The notes under the pieces are model-generated. The model saw only the letters and a program-made list of their open reading frames with translations, searched no databases and was not told the origin of the DNA. A stretch of DNA of 64,000 nucleotides from Orychophragmus violaceus. Its lineage: Eukaryota > Streptophyta > Magnoliopsida > Brassicales > Brassicaceae. The translations under genes and the position numbers were made by a program. This document shows, in pieces, positions 12,065-21,049 of the stretch. How positions within the stretch are numbered: position 1 is the stretch's first letter; each line of letters begins with the position of its first letter. Location of the stretch: contig CM058237.1 of NCBI GenBank assembly GCA_030180135.1, positions 43,297,126 to 43,361,125 of the forward strand, written 5' to 3'.

Positions 12065-12315
12065 ATGGAACAACAAGTGGTGGAGATCGATGATTCGGGT
12101 AATATTCTCGATCTTTCTAGCTATCAGCTCCATAGTCTCGATACAGTGGAGTTGCCGCTGAACCTGATTGAGCTGGACCTTACGGCGAAACGTTTGACGG
12201 GATAGGACTCGAGAATCGCTCTGCTACGCTCAAGAAACTTTCTCTTCGCCATAACCTAATTGATGATTCTGGCGTCGAACCCTTGTGAGGCTGGGACGCC
12301 TTGTCCGATCTCGAG
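12065..12315 (+). pseudogene. Captured 5' fragment of an SDS22-like PP1 regulatory LRR gene
   Basis: The start codon at 12065 opens MEQQVVEIDDSGNILDLSS. Leucine-rich-repeat sequence follows (LPLNLIELDLTAKRL; after a frameshift, LKKLSLRHNLIDDSGVEPL; then WDALSDLE). This pattern fits the N terminus of the plant SDS22-type protein phosphatase 1 regulatory subunit. There is a stop after KRLTG, a frameshift, and a TGA in place of a codon before GWDALSD. The match ends at a possible 5' splice site (CTCGAG/GTGATT). Like the cyclin piece, it is a start-codon-plus-first-exon fragment. It lies 150 bp downstream of the cyclin piece in the same orientation. Confidence 0.65.
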
Positions 12316-13380
12316 GTGATTCTCGCTGGCCTTATTATCTCCACTTTTTGTTCTTCTGTCTGCTTTTTCAAAATCTTACGGGTGCTTTAAAATGGTGATA
12401 AAAAAATCACATGCTCTCACCATGATGCATTTGTTTTCTGTTTTTTTTTTCCTTACATTGTTTGTTATTTTTCAATTACATCTCTGAAGTCTGCTGTTAC
12501 CTTGTCTAGATTTGAACTGAAGCAGAGGAACTCCATGAACGAAAATGGAGAGTTTGAATCAATCGAAGTAACTGTTGAGGTTTTCCTATTGAGGTTTGCC
12601 TCGTTAACTAATCCAACACTTTCATTTCCTGAATAATAAATCATGCTAATGATTGTTATTTGGCCTTTGAAGCCCCAAGATAGAATGAATGTTTCTCCAA
12701 AGTAAGTCTCCTAACTGCTTCATAACTCTTCTTTTTTTTGTCCGGTATTTATAAATCTCTGGTTTCATATTTTCAGGCCTTAAAGGAATTAATGATATGA
12801 AGATCAAAGATGATAAGGTTCAAAAAACTCAGATTTGGACAAATTTGGTTGGGACTCTTTTTTGTTACTAATGTGTAATTCTTCTTTATGTGTTTGCTGG
12901 ATTCTTGAGCTCTTTTAGGAGATGGAAGCAGATGTGTGGTTGATGGGAATGGAACTGCAATATGTCACATTATTACAACTATTATTCAGGTCACAATTTC
13001 TAAGAGTTTGATTGAATGTTCTCTACCTTGTACTTTCCAGTTCTAGGATAAGAGTTAACAATATGAACTTTACATCTTTAGCTTGTTAGTTCCATTGGGT
13101 GAATCAAAATTATTTTTCTTGATTTTTCAGGTTTGGTAAAGTTGCTTGAAGACACAATGAGAGTGAGAGTAACAGAGGAGGATGGGTGATACATGAGAAG
13201 CCAAGAAGATCCATGAGTTTCTTCAGAAGGTTTAAAGACTAAGCTTAGTTTTTTTATTGAAGCATGTTTGAATAGACACATTTAAGAGCATTCTAATTTT
13301 ATTTCGATAAAAAAAATTTGTAATAATTTGTGGGTTTGTTTACCATATCAATGAATATCATTTTAATATGTTGAATGTCA
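12316..13380. other. CACTA interior, unassigned
   Basis: This is AT-rich sequence after the SDS22-like piece. Short exon-like islands (for example GKFESIEV-like reading near 12545, and 13185-13240) read for 20-40 codons but I cannot assign them. They may be further captured intron/exon fragments. No complete ORF is present. Confidence 0.4.
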
Positions 13381-13730
13381 TTTTTTTATACAAAGCCAAA
13401 TTCGAATTTTATTGAGCAAATTCAAATGCTATGAACTAAATTCAAGTGCTATAAAAAGCAAACAAAATTGAAATGAACACAAAGCATAACGCAAATACAA
13501 ATGTTATAGTAAAACAACTAAGAAACAATAACAATTTAAAACGATATTATTTAGTATATAATTGCACACTAAAATGCACTATAGTATATGACAATACGAT
13601 AGCAATACAAAAACACTATCTAAAGTGTCTGGCCTATTATGACGGGAGCAGATACAACGCTTGTAAAAATGCTATGATATCGATAAATAGCGTTATTGCG
13701 ATGCTAAGAAAGATCCTTTTTCCTGTAGTG

Positions 13731-14751
13731 TCAAACCTAATTTTATCTTCTTTTCTCTAATATGTTTTGTAAACCAAAAACTCCATAGGAGATTTCTAAT
13801 TTTATGCAATTTGTCTTTCTTTTCTTCTTGATTTCTTTTTAATACTTCTTAATCTCTTGTATTAGCATGTGATTAATATATGTTTATGTGTTAATATGGT
13901 GATTAGTGAGTAATTTCCTTTTAAGCACTTTGGTTAGGTAGATTAGGGTGATTTAGGTGTTGATTAATGATGCTTAAGTTTAATGATGAATGATCCTTTT
14001 CTATTTGGTGGTTTCTATGCTAGATTTACATTGATTGTTGATTTAGATCTTATGACATTTCATGCATTGACAATATTTGATGAAACGCCACAATGAACCA
14101 AATCTGAGAATTTGCATTCTTAGTCAAAGAGTTTAGATGTCAAAGGTTCTTATTTGTATTTAGAACATGTTTTGCATGCTTGATTATTGCTTGATCAAAA
14201 TTGGGAAATTGTTCCTGATTAGAGAATTAATCAAAGGCATTGGTTCTAAGGAATTAAATTAATCTTTATTAGTGTTATTAATCTAAGGATTATCATTGCT
14301 AGTGGCTATTAGGATGGTTTAAATACATGTTTATCTTGTGATTAACAATGGAAATTTCTTAGTTGCGTGATTAGCATAATGGTTAATATCATGGAAGTGG
14401 ATTATCTTGTATTAGTGATCTAGGCCAAATTAGGATTGATGGATTATTCACAAGTTATCTCTAGATCACCTATAATCAATAAATTATACGAATGGCTTGC
14501 TTTTTATCATCTTGTTAAATATAATTTTCTATTTGCTTGCTTTTTTACTTATTGCAATTAGAATATTGAAACTTGATCATTAGGCTTAGATTAAGAATTG
14601 CATGTATTCTTGATGTGCTATTTCTCTCTTGAGTATAGATTGACACCTTATTTGCTACAATTAACATAAGTAGATAAGGAATTGGGCAAGAACATGAAAT
14701 TCTTTTTATTAATTTGGCGCGTGCCATCTTGGGATTTGAATTAATCATTAG
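13731..14751. other. AT-rich unassigned stretch between CACTA and family L copy 3
   Basis: There is no ORF of note. The right part (14290-14705) is a dispersed repeat also found at 57634-58056. The left part (13731-14289) contains many TTGATT/GATTA words but no structure I can name. Confidence 0.4.
14290..14705. repeat. Dispersed repeat, partner of 57634-58056
   Basis: The two stretches share landmarks in the same order: CATTGCTAGTGGCTATTAGG, GATCTAGGCCAAATTAG, TTTACTTATTGCAATTAGAA, CACCTTATTTGCTA and GATAAGGAATT. They are in the same orientation about 43 kb apart, and both sit close to family L sequences. Identity seems around 85 per cent by eye. The parent element is unknown. Confidence 0.65.
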
Positions 14752-15183
14752 TGTAACACTCCCTTCCCGTTTTCCGGTGACCAATGAGCTGACCGGCCAA
14801 CAATCAAACAAGAATATGACTACTCGAACTCGTGCAGTCAAACAAAAAGAAGTTGTTACATACAAAGTCAGAGACAGTCTGGTTTGAGTAAAAAAACTCC
14901 AACCAATCCAACCTCAACCCCATTTACCTCGCTTTGGCGGCAAAGGCTTTTCAACCCGTACCGTTTATGCGGGTTATGTTCGGTTGGAATAAACCGTATA
15001 TCAGGGAAAGATCACGTCTTTAGTCTTTTAATATTTAATTAAATATTTTAATGAAATTGTCAAATTCAAGGGTTTTCTAAAACAATATAATGAGATCTCA
15101 AATCCAAAACCGAAATAAATTTTGTTTTTACGAAAACAAACCGTAGCAAATATAAACCTGAATCTACTCCGAGGGGTCTATGT
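14752..15183 (-). repeat. Family L 3' LTR of copy 3, first part
   Basis: It begins TGTAACACTCCCTTCCCG and matches the first 430 bp of the other LTRs. The last five bases (TATGT, 15179-15183) are the left target-site duplication of the inserted gypsy element. Confidence 0.75.
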
Positions 15184-15186
15184 TGA

Positions 15187-15700
15187 TTTGGGAATCAAGC
15201 CACCCATCCCACTAGAGATGTCCTCAATGCCCAAAGATGGACCAGCCGACCCAAACAAGGGTGATCAAAGCTATGGAGAGGATGAGCCTAGTGATCCAGA
15301 CATCAAACCAAGAAAAGGAAGAAATTTTCCTCAGCCAATCCATCATGAAGAAGAGCCTGGTCGAGTCATTCTCCCCATGACCAGACCAAAAACAAGAGAT
15401 GCCCTTATAAGGCTCTACGGACCACCCGATAAAGCTTATGGACCAGAAATGATGAATTTTAGCCCAAGACCACCAAGACCTGATCCATATGAGTACAAAC
15501 CCATGTACTGGAGTCTCTTATGGAGTCCACTAGATGAAGACACGACATTGATCAACTTGGAGCCACCTCTACCAACCAAATCTTCTTATCGACCGCATTT
15601 GGATCCGAAGAAGGAAAATCCAGAAAACACTTGGGCTAGCAAATCTCCAGCTCGTTTACTGAATTCTACAGAGACTACCAAGGACCAAGAACCACTATAA
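15187..15700 (+). other. Open reading frame in U3 of the 5' LTR
   Basis: About 170 codons are open with motifs GIKPPIPLEMSSMPKDGP, HHEEEPGRVILPMTRPKT and PHLDPKKENPENTWAS. It is the LTR copy of the C-terminal part of the gag-protease frame at 18781-19297. In the 5' LTR it lies upstream of the TATA box and has no ATG at its edge, so it is unlikely to be expressed from here. By eye there are about 22 amino-acid changes against roughly 5 silent changes between the two LTR copies, which gives no sign of selection to keep the protein. I do not recognise a domain. Confidence 0.6.
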
Positions 15701-16039
15701 CACAGCAACATATGCCCAAAGATTCATTAAAACAACCCTGACCACATGAAGAAGAAACTTTCCATTTTCAAGACTCTTTACTTTTCTAATAAAGTAAAGA
15801 AGGAGCAACGTCTATTTCTCCAATCTAATCTCGACCAACCATCTATCCTAGCAGATCCTAGACGTACATTCAAGCCAGAAGATCTAAGAAAACTCCTTTC
15901 TCCAGACGCAACCCCATAAGCTTCTTTTTTAATGCCTAACGGCTAGTACATCAATGGCGACAACTCTCATTCTGTTTTTGCTTTGATTATGTTTTCCCTT
16001 TTTTATTTATGACCGTTTGGTCTTGCTGTGAATTAGCTC

Positions 16040-16046
16040 TATATAA
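16040..16046 (+). promoter_or_regulatory. TATA box of the TR-GAG 5' LTR
   Basis: CTCTATATAAGC gives a good plant TATA box about 850 bp into the LTR, followed by CTCCTTTCATTC. The 3' LTR copy reads CTCTATGTAAGC (about 26610), so only the 5' copy keeps it. Confidence 0.65.
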
Positions 16047-16359
16047 GCTCCTTTCATTCATCCTTTGTAGGCACGTTTTAATCAACAAAAATTCAGTCTT
16101 TTGCTTTTGCCTCAAACACTTGTTTTTGAATCAAAATCTGTTTTTGCGAGTTCTAGTTGTTTGTGGAATCAAATCACTTGAATTTCGTGTAGAGTCTGGT
16201 CTCTCTTGCGAGTAATAGCCCTTGAGAATTATCCTCTTGCCCTCGTTGTTTGTGGATTCAAGCAGCAACCTGGTTACTCTTCATCATCCATATCATCTAT
16301 CCGCAGTTTAAGCCTTTGTATCTTGTGTAACACTTGGTGGAATCTAAGTATTACATCAT

Positions 16360-16376
16360 TGGTATAAGAGCTTAAA
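16360..16376 (+). promoter_or_regulatory. Primer-binding site (tRNA-Met type) of TR-GAG element
   Basis: TGGTATAAGAGCTTAA lies one base after the LTR end. It matches TGGTATCAGAGC except C to A at position 7. Confidence 0.75.
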
Positions 16377-16711
16377 ATCTCCTATCTAAGGTGTATTCAA
16401 TCCTTTTTCCTTCGCTTTGTTCTTGCTTCTGATTTGTTTTACTTTAAACCAAAAATCACAAAAAGTTCTCTTGATTCATTCCTTGTTCTAGTTTTTGTCT
16501 TTTCTTGCTACAATTTTATAAAACCCATAAAAATATTTCATCTTCTGTTTGAGTTTATTAACTCATTAGTAAACCTATAAAATGAGTCCATTTGTTATTT
16601 TTAAAACCAAGCAAGAATCAAACCGAAAAATCTGCACTTTTCTGTTTTTCTGTTTTTGATTTGTTTTGGATATAGATTTGACTTCTCTTGAATCTTTTGC
16701 AAGGTACCAGC

Positions 16712-19297
16712 ATGGGAGACGAACAACCAGACCCTATGCAAGCCATCATGACTATGCTATCTACCATTCAGAATGACATTGCCACCATGAAAGGAGATCT
16801 TGGAATGTGTAGTACATGGCTAGACCACTTGGAACAACTAGGGCGGAATGAGCCAATAGCACCAAGGAGGAACGAACCACCAGCTGCTCTCAGGGCTTAA
16901 AATGACCCTAACTGTGTAGATGAGCCACCAGACCTGCAACAACAAACACATCAACCCTGTGCACCTGATCCAATTCAAGCTGCCCAGGATATCCTTAACT
17001 GGAGAAACCAAGTGGACCGCAACCGTCCAAGGGATGATGAACGACACTGGCCTCCTGAAGTTAAAATAAAAGCTCCTACCTTAGCAAGAAAGATAGATCC
17101 AGCAGCTTACCTAGAGTGGGAAAGAATAATGGAGCATATCTTTGAGTACTATGGCTATACCGAGCCAAAGAAGATTGCTCTAGCTACAGCTAGCCTCACA
17201 GATCATGCTCTAGCATGGTGGGATTGTGAAGTGACTGAGAAGAGAAGGCTGAGATACCGTCAGATCACACGATGGGCAGACATGAAGTTTAAACTTCATA
17301 GAAGGTATGTACCACCTCATTACCATCGAGATTTTCTAAAGAAATTTCGTTCTTTGTTTCAGGGAACTAGGAGTGTAGAGGAGTACCATGAGGAGTTTGA
17401 TCTCCTAAGAAGCCGCCTTGAGCTAGATGAAACAGAGGAGTCCCTAATGTCCCAATTTGTGGAAGGACTCTAAGACCGCATTCAAAGGAAGGTTGAGATG
17501 CAGCTTTACTATTCCTTATCCAAGCTTCTTCATCTAGCCATCCAACGTGAGCAGAAAATCAAGAAGCAGACTACAACTAGGACTAAGGCCAGTAGCACAA
17601 CTTGGAACCAACCTCAACAGCCACAACAGCCACAATCAACTCAAACTCCAACCATAAACAAAGGAAAATCAGTGGTAGTGGATTCTCGGTTTAAATCCAA
17701 TGACAACCATTCTGACCAAGGTAAGTCTAGTACTTCTCAAAGATCACATGACATGATTTGCTATAAGTGTCAAGGCAGGGGTCATATGGCACGAGACTGC
17801 CCAAACAAGAGAGTCATGGTGATCACACAAGATGGCTATGATTCCCAAGATGAGATCACACCAGCTGATTATGATGAAGGCATTAGCATACATGCTGATG
17901 AAGGTGAGATCTTCGTGGTTCAGCGAGTTTTGTCTTCACAACCATCTCTAGAAGCACCTGAGCAAAGATACAACCTATTCCACTCTCGGTTCTCAATCAA
18001 GGATAAGGTATGTCATTTGATAATGGATAGTGGTTCATGTGCTAACATTGCTCGTTTCACTCTTGTTGAGAAGCTAGGTCTTGAGACCACCAACCATCCG
18101 AGACCATACAAGCTCCATTGGCTCAATGATAAAGAAGAGCTACAAGTTTCGAAATAAGTTGAGGTACTTTTCTCCATTGGTCATTACAAGGACCAAATCT
18201 TGTGTGATGTTGCACCAATGCAAGCTGGTCACATTTTGCTTGGAAGGCCATGGCAGTATGACCGAAGTGTATCTCACAATGGCCGTACCAATGAATACTC
18301 ATTTCACCTTAATGATTGTAAGTTCACTCTTGCACCTTTAGATCAAAAGGAAGTTCGTGTGATGCAAGTAAAGGCTAAATCAAAAGCCAACAGTAGGGCT
18401 AGTTACTTTACTATGGCTAGTTTGACATCCTTTAATTTCAATGATATGATCCACTTGTCTTGTCCAAGGGTTATGAATGCAGGTCCTAAGGAAGAACAAG
18501 TTGTGGAAGACCATATCAAGATGATGAAAACAAGAGCCCCAATAAAAGAGATGACAACCTACAACCCTGATCCAACTCCAACTCTTGAGTTGAATGCAGA
18601 CAAAGGGATTCACCACGTCCTTTTGATAGATGCATTGCGCATAGAAGCTCGACACCGAAACAAACCACCAAAGCAACAAGGTAAGGCTCTAGAATCTAAA
18701 ATTATAATGCAACCTAACTTGCTCTATCTTGGTGCAGATCAAGAAGTTTCGAGGACGAAACCTTTTGAAAGGGGAGGGTATGATGTGGGAATCAAGCCAC
18801 CCATCCCACTAGAGATGTCCTCAATGCCCAAAGATGGACCAACCAACCCAACCATAGGTGATAAAAACTATGGAGAGGATGAGCCTAAGGATCTAGACAT
18901 CAAACCAAGAAAAGGAGGACATTTTCCTCAGCCAATCCATCATGAAGAAGAGCCTGGTCGAGTCATTCTGCCCATGACCAGACCAAAAACAAGAGATGCC
19001 CTTATAAGGCTCTACGGACCACCCGATAAAGCCTATGGACCAAAAATGATGAATTTCAGCCCAAGACCACCAAGACCTGATCCATATGAGTACAAACCCA
19101 TGTACTGGAGTCTCTTATGGAGTCCACCAGATGAAGACACGACCTGGAGCAGCTTGGAGCCACCTTTACCAACCAAATCTTCTCATCGACCGCATTTGGA
19201 TCCGAATAAGGAAAATCCGGAAAACACTTGGGCTAGCACATCTACAGCTCGTTTACTGAAGTCTACAGAGACTACCAAGGACCAAGGACCACCATAA
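16712..19297 (+). pseudogene. gag-protease polyprotein of gypsy element, three stop codons
   Basis: One reading frame runs from the ATG at 16712 (MGDEQPDP) to 19297, interrupted only by TAA stops at 16898, 17471 and 18155, with no frameshift. Domains in order: N-terminal region; retrotransposon gag core at about 17066-17473 (YLEWERIMEHIFEYYG, ALAWWD, RSVEEYHEEF); Gln-rich linker; zinc knuckle CYKCQGRGHMARDC at about 17760; and a retropepsin-like region with active-site DSGS at about 18025 and LLGRPWQYD at about 18236. The frame then runs past the polypurine tract into U3 of the 3' LTR, adding about 170 residues. Pol is absent. Each stop would be CAA by context, a single C-to-T change. Gag binds the element RNA and forms the particle; protease matures it. 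Confidence 0.85.
18766..18780 (+). promoter_or_regulatory. Polypurine tract of TR-GAG element
   Basis: TGAAAGGGGAGGGTA sits directly before the 3' LTR start TGATGTGGG at 18781. It is the expected plus-strand primer and fixes the LTR boundary. Confidence 0.8.
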
Positions 19298-19542
19298 CAC
19301 AACAACATATGCCCAAAGATTCATCAAAACGACCCTGACCACATGAAGAAGAAACTTTCCATTTTCAAGATGTCCTCAATGCCCAAAGAAGGACCAACTT
19401 CTATTTCTCCAATCTAATCTCGACCACCCATCTATCCTAGAAGATCCTAGATGTCCATTCAAGCCAGAAGACCTAAGAAAACTCCTTGCTCCAGCCGCAA
19501 CCCCAGAAGCTTCCTCTTTAATGCCTAACGGCTAGTACATCA
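18781..19542 (+). repeat. 3' LTR of TR-GAG element, first part
   Basis: This part is homologous to 15184-15950 and carries the in-frame U3 coding stretch to 19297. At 19371-19401 it has a block (GATGTCCTCAATGCCCAAAG...) copied from the start of the same LTR (18814 onward), where the 5' LTR has an unrelated 37-bp sequence. It is split by the copia insertion after TACATCA (19542). Confidence 0.85.
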
Positions 19543-20194
19543 TGAAGGATTATATGTGTGTTCATTGGTGTAATTCACATGTTACAACCTAGCACATAAT
19601 CAACTAGGATCTAGGTGATTTGCAGTTGAATCATAAACAGATCAGATTCATTACCTTATGATTGCAGCGGATTGATCAAAGGAATGAAGAGATCTGCAAG
19701 AGCTGATGATAACCAGCTCCTCCTAGGTATCCACACGCTTACAAGCTACTGGATCAGGCTGCTAGACCAAGCTGGAATCAACAGAGAGAGAGAGGACGGC
19801 TCAGGTGTAAAAATCGCAGAAGCAAGAAGCATTAGGGCTTCCTGCGCCTTTCCTCATCCTTATATGGGCCCAAGTAATTAAACTAATGGCCTATTGGGAT
19901 TTTGTGCCCAAGGCCCAAACCAGACAAAAGACTGTATTTTGTCTGGCCCAATTCTCTGTTCAAATACAGTAAATGCCTTGCATCTTACCGTATTAATTCC
20001 ATTTAACTTTCCCGTTAGCTATGGTGTGTGACCCTTTGGGATCATACAATACTGGTAATAAGTCCTAAACTTATAGATCATGAGCGGGCTCTAGCAAGTC
20101 ATCATGATCACCCAGTATTTATGACTTATGTCTGATCTCGACACTTATCATACTTTCTAGAGATAGCACAGTAGATTTCAGGACATTCCCAACA
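19543..20194 (-). repeat. Copia 3' LTR
   Basis: It is 652 bp, TGAAGGATTA...CCCAACA on the plus strand. It differs from 25871-26522 at four sites: GACGG/GATGG, GTGTA/GTTTA, CCTCATCC/CCGCATCC and TTGTGCCC/TTGGGCCC. Confidence 0.95.
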
Positions 20195-20210
20195 ATCTCC
20201 CACTTGTACT
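20195..20210 (-). promoter_or_regulatory. Copia polypurine tract
   Basis: The minus strand reads AGTACAAGTGGGAGAT next to the LTR, the usual copia form (AAGTGGGAGAT). Confidence 0.85.
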
Positions 20211-21049
20211 GGAATCCTACATTCCCTAATCCTTTTGTCTCAATATCTCGATCTGGCATAAGGCAAGATGCGTGTCATCCTTATATAGCCAGACCATGTT
20301 CATCGGACCAGATTTGATACTGGCAATGCAAACGACTTGGGCAAGTCCGTTTGGGAGTGGCCACTCTCTTACCAGCTATCAAGTCTCCGATTGGCCTAGA
20401 GATATTACCTCCGTTAAACGGCAGGGACAAATCCCATCTTGTTCCATCACTATGAACTACACACTTCATAATACACCCAACCAAGGTCCTTATAGCTCCC
20501 AGTTACGAAACAGCGTTAGACAATGATCAAAGCGCATCAATCCACGTGCAGCCACATGCATGCGAACTCAGGTCTAAGGACTATACTCTATAGTCGTAAA
20601 TGAGAACCTCTTATGACACAGATATTAATATCTTGTAGAGTTCTCATCAGCGGGCCATGTCCGGTCATATGCTCCCCTACATATACCTATGTGTCGACTT
20701 TGATGCCGCGCATCTATGACCCCTCGAAACTTGGTCATAAGTCTCAACACACTCTAGTCTCAAATGGTTGTTGGTGTTCCAATTTCAACAACCTTCGACT
20801 ATGGACACTATGATTTATGTCATTTCGTTAAATATGGGGTTTCAGGGTCAAGTCTACTCATGTACTTCGATGGCCCATATATAATGACATGAATCATTTT
20901 GGAACGATTATTTATATCACAGTTAAAATAATCCAGAAATCATAGATTTCATAAACATAAAATATTATGTTTACATGAACCTTTCAAAACAACTAAATAA
21001 AGCCCTTTACAAACTCCCACTGAAATTAAGACTACATCTTAATTTCTCT
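20211..21049 (-). other. Copia 3' untranslated region
   Basis: No element protein is readable on the minus strand here. Plus-strand ORFs of 60-84 codons are chance. The stretch lies between the end of RNase H and the polypurine tract. Confidence 0.6.

Larger units (their letters stand above)
10997..13730. mobile_element. CACTA (En/Spm)-type DNA transposon with captured gene fragments
   Basis: The left end is CACTACAAAATATTGGG and the right end is CCTTTTTCCTGTAGTG, so both termini show the CACTACA/TGTAGTG signature of the En/Spm superfamily. Subterminal regions at both ends carry repeated short motifs in opposite orientation (TAGCGTT, ATGCTAT, AATGCTAT), the usual transposase-binding arrangement. 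The interior lacks a transposase but holds 5' pieces of two plant genes (11669-11914 and 12065-12315) and a MITE (11222-11483). This is therefore a non-autonomous, gene-capturing (Pack-CACTA-like) element. The expected 3-bp target duplication is not seen (AAA left, TCA right), so one flank may be altered. Confidence 0.6.
15184..16358 (+). repeat. 5' LTR of the TR-GAG gypsy element
   Basis: It is 1175 bp, starting TGATTTGGGAATC and ending TTACATCA. Its 3' partner is 18781-19542 plus 26528-26933 (1168 bp). The first 515 bp keep an open reading frame. The TATA box is at 16040 and the sequence after it (about 16070 onward) is probably R-U5. The LTRs differ by several per cent, including a replaced block near 15769-15805 versus 19371-19401. 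Confidence 0.85.

Noticed and set aside
15122..15183. Start of the U3 ORF upstream of the LTR
   Set aside because: The first part lies in family L sequence; the shared ORF begins only at the LTR border, so the upstream codons are accidental.
19672..19881. 69-codon ORF identical in both copia LTRs (also 26000-26209)
   Set aside because: Conserved only because the LTRs are nearly identical; plus strand is antisense to the element.
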